Of a DNA stretch of 64,000 nucleotides, positions 46,373 to 56,126 are shown in pieces (within the stretch, counting starts at the first letter, position 1; each line of letters begins with the position of its first letter). Under the pieces are notes generated by a model. It was not told the DNA's origin. It saw nothing but the letters and a program-made list of their open reading frames with translations, and searched no databases. A program made the translations under genes and the position numbers. The DNA is from an uncultured Pseudomonas sp. (GTDB lineage: Bacteria > Pseudomonadota > Gammaproteobacteria > Pseudomonadales > Pseudomonadaceae). The DNA is taken from assembly GCF_946886105.1 (NCBI RefSeq), contig NZ_CAMPHV010000024.1, positions 1 through 64,000 on the forward strand. Direction: 5' to 3'.

Positions 46373-46579
46373 ATGGAACGCAGCCTCAGTAGCAGCCTGC
46401 CCACGTTCAACCCAGCACATCGGCACTGGTTCCAGCGCCTGCTGGCCGCCCTGCAGCAGTGGCGGCACAATGCCCGCAGCCGCAGGCAACTGGCAAAGCT
46501 CGATGCATACCTGCTGAGCGATGCCGGCATCACCGAAAGCGACCGCCTGGCGGAGATCAGCAAACCGTTCTGGCGCTGA
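46373..46579 (+). CDS. DUF1127 small protein 2
   Basis: 68 aa from ATG 46373 (GGGAAGG about 9 nt upstream); the frame extends to 46292 without a ribosome site. It is a paralogue of 45641-45856: MERSLSSSLP against MERTLSSELF, an Arg-rich helix (WRHNARSRRQLAKLDAYLL), SDAGITESDR and the same KPFWR end. It is convergent with the glycosyltransferase gene 9 nt away, with no terminator between them. Confidence 0.87.
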   Translation: MERSLSSSLPTFNPAHRHWFQRLLAALQQWRHNARSRRQLAKLDAYLLSDAGITESDRLAEISKPFWR

Positions 46580-46588
46580 CCGACGCCC

Positions 46589-47734
46589 TCAGGACCTGGC
46601 ACCCACGCCGATCGGCAAGCGCTCCTCGGCCAGCAGCTCGCGATACAGGGCGGCCATCTGCCGCCCCATGCGCTCGGCGGTGAACAGCTGCCGATAGCGC
46701 TGCTCGGCGCGCCGGCCCATTTGCGCGGCCAAGCCCGGGTTGTCCCAAAGCGTGCGCATCGCTTCGCGCAACGCCAGCGGATCGCTGGGCGGCACCACCA
46801 GGCCGGTGTGGTTATGCAGGTTGATATAGCTGGTGCCGGTGCCGATCTCGCTGGAGATCATCGCCTTGCCGAACATCGCCCCTTCCAGCAGGGAAATGCC
46901 GAACGCCTCCGAACGCAGGTGCGAAGGAAACACCAGGGTGCTGCACAGTTGCAGCAACGCCACCTTGTCCTCGTCGCCCAGGCGGCCGACGAAATGCACG
47001 TTATCCAACCCCAGGGCCTGTGCCTGCGCGCGCAGTTCCAGCTCCAGCGGGCCGGCGCCGACCACCACGACCGGATACTCGGCGCCCTTGATGGCCTCGA
47101 GCAAAATATGCAGGCCCTTGTAGTAGCGCATGACCCCGACGAACAGGAAGAACCGCGAACCGAAGCGCTGCCGCCACCGCGCCAGACGCGCCGAGGAAGG
47201 CAGCGGGTAGCTCAGCTTGTCCAGGCCATAGGGGATGACCGTGGTTTTATCGCGGTAGCGCGCCAGCACCTCGCTGGTTTCCAGATAATTCGGCGAGGCG
47301 GCGACGATCCGGTCGGCGCTGCCGAGAAAGCGGTGCATCAGGGGCCGATAGAGTTTCAGCAGGTGCTGCTGGCGAACGATGTCCGAATGGTAGGTGACCA
47401 CCGTCGGCTTGCGGATTTGCGCGGCGAAGTGCAGCACATCCATAAATGGCCAGGGAAAGTGGTAGTTGATCACATCGGCCTCGGCCGCCAATGCCTTGAA
47501 GCGCCTGAACAGGCTGTAGGAAAAGCCCGTGGAGGCGATCTGCACATCCAGCTTGGCGCGATGCACATGGTGATTGGCGAGCAGCAGATCGCGCGGCTCG
47601 GGCTTAGCGCTGAGGGTCAGCACATGGCTTTCGATGCCGTGGGCGATGCCGCTCTGGCAGATCTGATAGATCGCTTGTTCGATACCGCCGACGGTTTCCG
47701 GCAGATAGGTTTTGAACAAATGTAGTACGCGCAT
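46589..47734 (-). CDS. wbpZ: GT4 glycosyltransferase, WbpZ-like
   Basis: 381 aa, GT-B fold. The N-terminal GGIEQAIYQI glycine loop, GVMRYYKGLHILLEA, and the E-x7-E donor motif SEAFGISLLEG near 285 are visible. By position (last of wbpX-wbpY-wbpZ in a D-rhamnan cluster) it should add the first D-rhamnose to the GlcNAc-primed lipid carrier at the cytoplasmic face. It directly abuts wbpY with no gap. The symbol rests on gene order and family. Confidence 0.82.
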   Translation of the reverse strand: MRVLHLFKTYLPETVGGIEQAIYQICQSGIAHGIESHVLTLSAKPEPRDLLLANHHVHRAKLDVQIASTGFSYSLFRRFKALAAEADVINYHFPWPFMDVLHFAAQIRKPTVVTYHSDIVRQQHLLKLYRPLMHRFLGSADRIVAASPNYLETSEVLARYRDKTTVIPYGLDKLSYPLPSSARLARWRQRFGSRFFLFVGVMRYYKGLHILLEAIKGAEYPVVVVGAGPLELELRAQAQALGLDNVHFVGRLGDEDKVALLQLCSTLVFPSHLRSEAFGISLLEGAMFGKAMISSEIGTGTSYINLHNHTGLVVPPSDPLALREAMRTLWDNPGLAAQMGRRAEQRYRQLFTAERMGRQMAALYRELLAEERLPIGVGARS

Positions 47735-48868
47735 CTAGTGCTCCAAGGCCTTTCGGTAGGCGGCAATCGTGTGGGTCGCGCAGCGCTTCCAACTGAAGTG
47801 CTGCGCCCGTTGTAAACCGCAGGCGCGGCGCGCCTGCCATTCCGCCGGGTCCTCGATCAAGCGCAGAACCGCTTCGCACCAACTCCGATCATCCCCGGGC
47901 TCGATATACACCCCGGCCTCGCCGGCCACTTCGGGTAATGCGGCGCGCGGCGCCAGTACTACCGGCACCCCGCTGGCCATCGCTTCCAGCACGGGTAGAC
48001 CGAAACCCTCGTACAGCGATGGAAACAACAACATGCGCGCGCCGGCCAGCAGCTCGGCCAACGCCCGGTCATGCTGATAACCGAGCAGACGCACCTGGCC
48101 GCTGGCCAAGGCGCGCTGCAGATCGACGGCGAAATCCTCGCCGCGCCAGCCCGCCATGCCCGCAACCACCAGCGGGAAACGCGCGCGCGTGGCCGCCGGC
48201 AACAAGGCGTAGGCGCGCAGCACCTGGCTCAGGTTCTTGCGCGGTTCCAGGGTGCCGACGCACAACAGATAAGCCCCCGGTTGCAGCCCCAACACCGCCA
48301 GGCTTTCGCGCAGCTGGTGGGCCGGGCGCGGATGAAAACGCTCGGCGTAACCCAAAGGCGCGACCTGCAAGCGCGCTGCGGCCACGCCGTAGTGCCGGCT
48401 GATTTCATCGGCGACGAACTGCGAGTCGGTGAGAATGCACTGCGCCCGCTCCAGCGCCGGGCCGATGCGCCGCCTGATCTCCGCCAGGCGGTCGCGCGGC
48501 TGGGTGTGCGGGTAATGCAGGTGCGTCAGATCGTGCAGGGTCATCACCATCGGCCCGGCGAAATCCAGCGGCCACAGGCTCGGCTCGTGATAGAGCTCGG
48601 TGGCGCGGCGGTGCGCGCCACGCTCGAAACGCCGCTGATCGAGCGCGCGACGGATGCGATAAGCCCCCGGTACCTGCTTGGCCCACGCCGCCCAGCGGCT
48701 GTAACCGGGCAAGGCCGCGCGCGGCACTTCGCGGCTCCAACCCCAGCCATGAAAGAGTTCCAACTCGATCCGCGGGTCGGCACGCAACGCGGCGATCAGT
48801 TCGATCAGGTACTGGCCGATGCCGGTACGCGGGGCTTGCAGAATCCGTGCGTTAAGGGCAATCCGCAT
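47735..48868 (-). CDS. wbpY: GT4 glycosyltransferase, WbpY-like
   Basis: 377 aa. MRIALNARILQAPRTGIGQY at the start, LCVGTLEPRKNL in the middle, and the donor motif YEGFGLPVLEAMASG near 290. In the A-band pathway WbpY elongates D-rhamnan with alpha-1,3 links. Its start overlaps the end of wbpX by 17 nt and it touches wbpZ, so these three genes are coupled. Confidence 0.82.
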   Translation of the reverse strand: MRIALNARILQAPRTGIGQYLIELIAALRADPRIELELFHGWGWSREVPRAALPGYSRWAAWAKQVPGAYRIRRALDQRRFERGAHRRATELYHEPSLWPLDFAGPMVMTLHDLTHLHYPHTQPRDRLAEIRRRIGPALERAQCILTDSQFVADEISRHYGVAAARLQVAPLGYAERFHPRPAHQLRESLAVLGLQPGAYLLCVGTLEPRKNLSQVLRAYALLPAATRARFPLVVAGMAGWRGEDFAVDLQRALASGQVRLLGYQHDRALAELLAGARMLLFPSLYEGFGLPVLEAMASGVPVVLAPRAALPEVAGEAGVYIEPGDDRSWCEAVLRLIEDPAEWQARRACGLQRAQHFSWKRCATHTIAAYRKALEH

Positions 48869-50243
48869 AGAGTGGCGCCTTGGCAGGTGCGGGCGCCAAC
48901 GTGGCCCGCTGCAGACCGCTCAAGGTACCCGCGACCAACTGCCTGGCCGCGCCACTCCAATCCACCCATTGCCATTCGACCACCGGCCGCGCGGCCGGGA
49001 ACTGTCCCGAGGTTTCGAACGCCTGGATCCGCTCGACCAGCGACTGCGGATCGGCCAGATCGAAATACGCCATGAAATCGCCACCGATCTCCCTGAACAC
49101 CGGGATGTCGCTCGCCATCACCGGCAGTCCGCGCTGCATCGCCTCGACCAGCGGCAAGCCGAAACCTTCGGCATGGGACGGGAACACCAGGGCGCGCGCA
49201 TGGGAATACGCATGCTCCAGGCTGCGATCGTTGACCCGGTTGAACATGAACAGGCGCTTGCCATGCAGAGGATGCTTATGAATCCGCTCGATCAGCGCAT
49301 CGCACTTCCAACCGACCTTGCCGATGATGCATAGACGCGCCCTGGAGCCCTGCGCCCATAGACGCTCGAAGGCGTCGAGCAGGTAGGCGTGGTTCTTGCG
49401 CGGCTCGATGGTGCTGACCATCAGGTACACCGGCTCGCGCTTGGCGAACACCCGGCGCAAGGCGGGATACAGCGGCTCGTCGGCGCGGCTCAGGTCCAGC
49501 TCGCAGCCGAGGTGGAAGTGGCCATGCCAACGCCGGCTGGCCTCGCGCACGCCCAGGCGCCGCTGCAGTTCGCGCTCGACCTGCTCACTGATGGTCTTGG
49601 AAATCGCCATGAAGCCGTCGGCGGTCTGCGCGATCCAGTCGAACCAGCGGTCGAACACCTTGACCAGGCCGGCGTCGCAGAACTGCGGGTGGGTCAGCGG
49701 AATCAGGTCGTAGATCACCGAGACGATGCCCACCCCGCGGCGCTTGAGGCGTTCGGCCAGCTCGAAGAAATCGGCGTGCCAGGACGAGTCGAGCAACAAC
49801 AATTGATCGCCGTCTTCGACCTGCAACGGCATCGCCCGCTCCGGTGCCGGCCGCGAGTTGCGGTTGAGCCAGAGCAGACCGCGCAGCGGCATGGTGATCA
49901 CCAGGCTGAGCAGCTTGCACAGCAGAAACAGCGCGCGCCGCGCGGTGAGCGAGGTACGCAACGGGCGCAGGCGTTCGAGCCGCGAATGCCACCACCAATA
50001 GCGGTTGCGCGCGTGATCCAGGCGGATGATCAGCGCCTGGCGGATCGGCGTCTGTTTTTGCGGCTTCAACGGCGCCAGGCTCAGCACCCGGTACAGTTGT
50101 CCGCCGTGCATCATCACCGGCACGCATTCGACATCTCCCGGCAGGCTATCGAGCTGTTTGATCACGTTGCGCACCACGCGCTGGATACCGGAATTGTCCT
50201 GCGGGTGCTCGTAGACATAGGTGCATTCAATCAGGAAGCGCAT
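48852..50243 (-). CDS. wbpX: GT4 glycosyltransferase, WbpX-like
   Basis: 463 aa from ATG 50243 (MRFLIECTYVYEH); the longer open frame to 50522 lies inside wzt and is not used. MVSTIEPRKNHAYLLDAFERL and the donor motif AEGFGLPLVEAMQRG are near residues 285 and 385. In the A-band pathway WbpX adds alpha-1,2-linked D-rhamnose. It overlaps wzt by 17 nt. Confidence 0.82.
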   Translation of the reverse strand: MRFLIECTYVYEHPQDNSGIQRVVRNVIKQLDSLPGDVECVPVMMHGGQLYRVLSLAPLKPQKQTPIRQALIIRLDHARNRYWWWHSRLERLRPLRTSLTARRALFLLCKLLSLVITMPLRGLLWLNRNSRPAPERAMPLQVEDGDQLLLLDSSWHADFFELAERLKRRGVGIVSVIYDLIPLTHPQFCDAGLVKVFDRWFDWIAQTADGFMAISKTISEQVERELQRRLGVREASRRWHGHFHLGCELDLSRADEPLYPALRRVFAKREPVYLMVSTIEPRKNHAYLLDAFERLWAQGSRARLCIIGKVGWKCDALIERIHKHPLHGKRLFMFNRVNDRSLEHAYSHARALVFPSHAEGFGLPLVEAMQRGLPVMASDIPVFREIGGDFMAYFDLADPQSLVERIQAFETSGQFPAARPVVEWQWVDWSGAARQLVAGTLSGLQRATLAPAPAKAPLYADCP

Positions 50244-51504
50244 GCTGTTCTTCCTCAATTGCAGAAGAAATAACCGCAGACGACGACCGCTCGATGGCGA
50301 CTTGCGAGTCCAACCAGGCGCAGCCGACGAAGTCGGGCCGGCCGGTGTTGATGACATGGAATACCAGGGCGAAATCGCGCCATTCGTAGTTGGTATCCAG
50401 GTGCGAATCGAAGCGCGAAAGCGACAGGGCGATCGAATAATTGCCCTTGCCCAACCGCGCCGGAAAGGCGAAGCGGTACACCACCCGCTCGCCGGCCCGC
50501 AGGTGTTCCAGGGCGCGGTCAAGCCGGTGGGTGTTGATGCCGTAGATCGCCTGGCCCATGCGGTCCTTGATCATGAAACCGAGTACCAGGCGGCTGATGT
50601 CGGCCTTGATCTCCACCGTCACCTGCAAGGTCACCTGGCTGCCGACCGAGACGACTTCGATGCGCTGCTCCTGCTCGTTGAGCAGCGCCACATCGCTGAA
50701 GCAGGCCTCGCCGGTGCCGGAGATGGTGCGGATCTGCCCCCCGGGAAGGCGCTCCTGGCGCACCGTTTGTTGTTCCTTTTCCGCCAGCATGGCGCTGTAG
50801 AAATCCATCACCTCCTCAGGCGCGCCCTCCAGCGCCAACCGGCCGCCGGCCAGGAGGATGGCGCGGTCGCACAGCGACTGAATCGCCTGGCGGTCATGGG
50901 AGACGATCAGCAAGGTGGTGCCGGCTTTGCGGAACGCGCGGATGCGATCGAAGCTCTTGTGCTGGAAATAGGCGTCGCCGACCGACAAGGCTTCGTCGAC
51001 GATCAATACGTCGGGGCGCCGCGCCGTCGCCACGCTGAACGCCAGGCGCATCTGCATGCCGCTGGAGTAGGTGCGCACGGGATGGTCGAGGTATTCGCCG
51101 ATCTCGGCGAAGGCTTCGATCTCGGGCATCAGCGCATGCAGTTCCTCCATGCTCAAGCCCAGCAACTGCCCGGCCATAAAGACGTTCTGCCGGCCGCTGA
51201 AATCCGGGTGAAAACCCATGCCCAGCTCGAGCAGCGCGGCGACCCGGCCGTGAATCTCGATCTGCCCGGCGTTCGGTTGGGTGGTGCCGGTGATCATCTT
51301 CAGCAGCGTGCTCTTGCCCGCGCCGTTGACCCCGATGATGCCCAGCGCCTCGCCCGGCTCGACCGCGAAGGAGATGTCCTGCAATACCCAGGTCAGCTGG
51401 TGACGCGGTGCCGAGAAGGGAATCATCCATTCGGCCAGGCGCGCCCAGCGTGTGGGGTACTGTTTATAAGCCTTACCCAGTTGGCTAACGCGAATACTGC
51501 CCAT
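50227..51504 (-). CDS. wzt: O-polysaccharide ABC transporter ATPase
   Basis: 425 aa. The ATPase domain (about 1-245) has Walker A GVNGAGKST, signature YSSGMQMRL, Walker B VLIVDEAL and switch His in IVSHD. A C-terminal extension (about 260-410) resembles the Wzt carbohydrate-binding domain that recognises the finished polymer end. With Wzm it exports the D-rhamnan across the inner membrane. Its start overlaps the wzm stop by one base. Confidence 0.93.
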   Translation of the reverse strand: MGSIRVSQLGKAYKQYPTRWARLAEWMIPFSAPRHQLTWVLQDISFAVEPGEALGIIGVNGAGKSTLLKMITGTTQPNAGQIEIHGRVAALLELGMGFHPDFSGRQNVFMAGQLLGLSMEELHALMPEIEAFAEIGEYLDHPVRTYSSGMQMRLAFSVATARRPDVLIVDEALSVGDAYFQHKSFDRIRAFRKAGTTLLIVSHDRQAIQSLCDRAILLAGGRLALEGAPEEVMDFYSAMLAEKEQQTVRQERLPGGQIRTISGTGEACFSDVALLNEQEQRIEVVSVGSQVTLQVTVEIKADISRLVLGFMIKDRMGQAIYGINTHRLDRALEHLRAGERVVYRFAFPARLGKGNYSIALSLSRFDSHLDTNYEWRDFALVFHVINTGRPDFVGCAWLDSQVAIERSSSAVISSAIEEEQHALPD

Positions 51505-52301
51505 CAGAGTTCATCCACCATTTCGCCGGAGCGTTTGCGGAACAGGCGCATGCCCAACAGGCACAGCGCGGCGGCGAGCAAGGCGGTCGGCCAGAGCGCG
51601 TGCCAGTCCGGCCATTGGCCATAGACGAAGATGCCCTGGTACGCGGCGATCAACGGCGCCATGGGATTCAGGTCGATCAGCGGCTGGATGCCCTCGGGGA
51701 GAATCGACAGCGGGTAGACGATGGGGGTGAACCAGAACCAGAACTGCAGAAAGATCCCGACGAACTGCCCGACATCGCGGAAGAACACGTTGAGCACGCC
51801 GAGAATGATCCCCAGGCCGATGGAGAACGCGGTTTGCACGAGCAACACCGGGACGATCCCGAGCAGCGCCCAGCCGGGGAAGTTGTCCGTCACCAGGAGG
51901 AAACCGAGAAACAGCGCGAAGATGATCGCGAAGTTCACCCCGGCATTCAGCACCACGATCAGCGGCAGACAGATCCGCGGGAAGGCGAGCTTCTTGATCA
52001 GATTGGCATGTTCGAGAAACACCGACTGGCTGCGCCCGATCACCTCGGCGAAAAAACCCCAGGCGAGAATCCCCGCGCACAGGTAGATGCCGTAGGCCAG
52101 GCTGTTGTCCACGCCGGGCAGGCGGGCTCTCATCAATTGGGAAAAGATCACCGTGTAGACCACGATCATCGATAACGGATTAAGGATCGTCCAGGTCGCG
52201 CCCAGCAAGGAATTGCGATAGCGCGTTTGAAACTCGCGCTTGACGCTGCCCAGAACGAATCCGCGGTAATTCCATACCGCACCAACCATACTCGCCGTCA
52301 C
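51504..52301 (-). CDS. wzm: O-polysaccharide ABC transporter permease
   Basis: An ABC-2-type permease with about six membrane helices (for example SMIVVYTVIFSQL, LAYGIYLCAGILAWGFFAEV, FAIIFALFLGFLLV). I prefer GTG 52301 because AGGA lies 7 nt upstream and it gives 265 aa, the usual Wzm length. TTG 52322 and ATG 52289 are alternatives in the same frame. It pairs with Wzt to export D-rhamnan. Confidence 0.9.
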   Translation of the reverse strand: MTASMVGAVWNYRGFVLGSVKREFQTRYRNSLLGATWTILNPLSMIVVYTVIFSQLMRARLPGVDNSLAYGIYLCAGILAWGFFAEVIGRSQSVFLEHANLIKKLAFPRICLPLIVVLNAGVNFAIIFALFLGFLLVTDNFPGWALLGIVPVLLVQTAFSIGLGIILGVLNVFFRDVGQFVGIFLQFWFWFTPIVYPLSILPEGIQPLIDLNPMAPLIAAYQGIFVYGQWPDWHALWPTALLAAALCLLGMRLFRKRSGEMVDEL

Positions 52302-52439
52302 TGTTAAATCCTGCCGTATCAATCGTCGAAATGAACGATGTCATCCGGGTAGGAAGCCGCTCTGTTACTACGAATATCAGCAGATCGATCGACCCGGGGT
52401 TCTCCAGGCGGCTCGGGGGCCGCCGGACGGGGCTATGGG

Positions 52440-54322
<1,883 letters not shown>

Positions 54323-54390
54323 GCGAATATCCATCCTCGCCAGGTTCGTCGGCATGCCCACGCTATGAGCGGAGACGTGTCGGAAAAGTT

Positions 54391-54801
54391 TCAGAGCAGG
54401 TAATCCAATGCCCAGGCGGTTGCCCCGCCGACCGCTAAGCCGGCGAATAATTCGAGGGGGCTGTGCCCCATTCGTTCACGCAATTTGCTGCAGCCGTCAT
54501 CCAGGGCGAGGCGATTGAGCGCTTCGGCCTGACGGCCGATTTGCCGGCGCAGGCTGCCGGCATCCAGCATGACGATAAAGGCCAGGCTTAAAGCGACGCC
54601 GAATGCCGGGTGAGCGATGCCCTGTTTGAGAGCTATCAGACAGGCCATGCCGCCGACGATCGCGCTGTGATTGCTGGGCAAGCCGCCATAGCCGACTAGA
54701 TCGAAGGCCAGGCGCCTGGCACGGATGCAATTGATGAGAAATTTACTGCTACCGGCCACCAGCCAGGCGGCGAAAGGCATCAACAGGTAGGACGGATCCA
54801 T
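54391..54801 (-). CDS. Divergent PAP2 family membrane protein (DUF212)
   Basis: 136 aa from ATG 54801; the longer frame overlaps the UbiA gene. The family signature GGLPSNHSA is near residue 40, and RERMGHSPLELFAG is near the end, with three or four membrane helices. The motif is related to the PAP2 phosphatase PSGH signature. It lies 14 nt after the phosphoribosyltransferase gene, so it could remove the 5-phosphate from polyprenyl-phosphoryl-ribose phosphate, the step given to Rv3807c in mycobacteria. That role is inference; DUF212 proteins are not well characterised. Confidence 0.8.
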   Translation of the reverse strand: MDPSYLLMPFAAWLVAGSSKFLINCIRARRLAFDLVGYGGLPSNHSAIVGGMACLIALKQGIAHPAFGVALSLAFIVMLDAGSLRRQIGRQAEALNRLALDDGCSKLRERMGHSPLELFAGLAVGGATAWALDYLL

Positions 54802-54815
54802 GCGCGCTCCCAGGG

Positions 54816-55694
54816 CTAGGTCGGCCAGAGCGCTATGGCGCAGGCCACGACCCAGAGCACGGCGGTCAACAGTAGCTGCCAGTCCGACAGCAGCGCATCG
54901 GTCGGCGATTCGCCTCCGCCTTTGGCCTCGACGACGAACCAGTAGCGGAACAAGCCGTACAGCACCAGGGGAATAGTGATGACCATTTCCGGGCGGGAGG
55001 TGATCACGAACAGGCTGTAGAACAGCAATGCGCCTGTCGCCGCCATCTCGGCGTAACGATCGACCAGGCCCGGGGTGTAGTAGCGCAAGACCTCGCGGCT
55101 CAGTCTGCCGTTGGTGGCGAGTTCCTGCCGGCGCTTCACCGCGGCCAGGTACAGGGCCAGGCACAGGGTGGTCACGAACATCCAGGAGGAGACGGGGATC
55201 GTCAGAGCCATGGCGCCGGCGTAGACACGCAAGACGAAGCCAGTGGCAATGGTGAAGATATCGATCACCGGTTTGTGCTTGAGCACGAAGCTGTAGGCCA
55301 GATTGACCAGCAGATAGGCCCCGATCACCAGAACCACCGCCGGCATGAAGAACCAGGCCGCCAGCAACACCGTATAGAGCGCCAGCAACAGCAGCAGCGC
55401 CACGGGAATGGGGACGGCCCCGGAAGCCAATGGCCGCGTATGCGACTTTTTCGGGTGGCGGCGGTCCTGCTCGATGTCGTGCAAGTCGTTGACGATGTAC
55501 ACCGCCGCCGAACCAAGACAGAACAGCACGGTCGCAAGAAGTACCTTCTCTACGGCCTCGGGGTTGAGAAACTCACCCGCGAAGAGCAACGGGCCTAAAA
55601 CGAACGCATTCTTCACCCACTGACGCGGACGCATCAGGGCAATCATTCCTTTTAGCAGTTCCAGAGAGGAGCGCAGCTGTACGGTTGCATGCAT
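54816..55694 (-). CDS. UbiA-family polyprenyl-phosphate phosphoribosyltransferase (Rv3806c-like)
   Basis: 292 aa, eight or nine membrane helices. It has RPRQWVKNAFVLGPLLFAG near 22-40 and the Asp-rich NDLHDIEQDRRHPKKSHTRP near 69-88. The pattern NDxxDxxxDRxHPxK fits 5-phosphoribosyl-1-diphosphate:decaprenyl-phosphate transferases rather than quinone-pathway UbiA. It would transfer ribose 5-phosphate from PRPP to the polyprenyl phosphate, the first committed step to polyprenyl-phospho-arabinose. It is divergent from gtrA with only 30 nt between start codons, and co-directional with the DUF212 gene, rmd and gmd. Confidence 0.87.
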   Translation of the reverse strand: MHATVQLRSSLELLKGMIALMRPRQWVKNAFVLGPLLFAGEFLNPEAVEKVLLATVLFCLGSAAVYIVNDLHDIEQDRRHPKKSHTRPLASGAVPIPVALLLLLALYTVLLAAWFFMPAVVLVIGAYLLVNLAYSFVLKHKPVIDIFTIATGFVLRVYAGAMALTIPVSSWMFVTTLCLALYLAAVKRRQELATNGRLSREVLRYYTPGLVDRYAEMAATGALLFYSLFVITSRPEMVITIPLVLYGLFRYWFVVEAKGGGESPTDALLSDWQLLLTAVLWVVACAIALWPT

Positions 55695-55724
55695 GCGGTT
55701 GGCCTTTCATCCATATGGAATCCT

Positions 55725-56126
55725 ATGAAAGCGGCCACTAACTATGCACTTTTGGCGATGATCGCCACTTTTTGCAACATCGGCACACAAGATGTCGTCA
55801 GTCGTAACTACTGGGGTCCCTACAGCCTTTCCTTTTCGATGCTGCTCGGCACCGCTGTCGGCTTGATGGTCAAGTACGTCTTGGATAAGCGCTTCATCTT
55901 CAAGTTCAAAGCGCAGAACATCGCCCACGACAGCAGGACCTTTCTGTTCTATGCGCTGATGGGCGTGGCTACCACGGTAATCTTCTGGGGTTTCGAACTG
56001 GCTTTCGCCTACCTGTTCGACGGCGCCGCGATGCGTTACCTGGGCGGCATCATCGGTCTGGCGATTGGCTACGTGGCCAAGTACGAGCTGGATAGGCGTT
56101 TCGTCTTCAATGCGAGGCCGGCCTGA
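55725..56126 (+). CDS. GtrA-family membrane protein
   Basis: 133 aa from ATG 55725 with GGAA upstream. It has four membrane helices, with GLMVKYVLDKRFIFKF after helix 2 and a second KYELDRRFVFN after helix 4, both typical of GtrA. The family moves or supports polyprenyl-phospho-sugars across the membrane; Rv3789 in mycobacteria is encoded next to dprE1/dprE2. Here it precedes dprE1 with a one-base overlap (TGATG), suggesting it presents the arabinose donor on the periplasmic side. Confidence 0.87.
   Translation: MKAATNYALLAMIATFCNIGTQDVVSRNYWGPYSLSFSMLLGTAVGLMVKYVLDKRFIFKFKAQNIAHDSRTFLFYALMGVATTVIFWGFELAFAYLFDGAAMRYLGGIIGLAIGYVAKYELDRRFVFNARPA

Noticed and set aside
48852..50522. Longer 556-codon form of wbpX
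   Set aside because: The extra 93 codons lie within wzt in another frame and look like a shadow; ATG 50243 gives the normal length.
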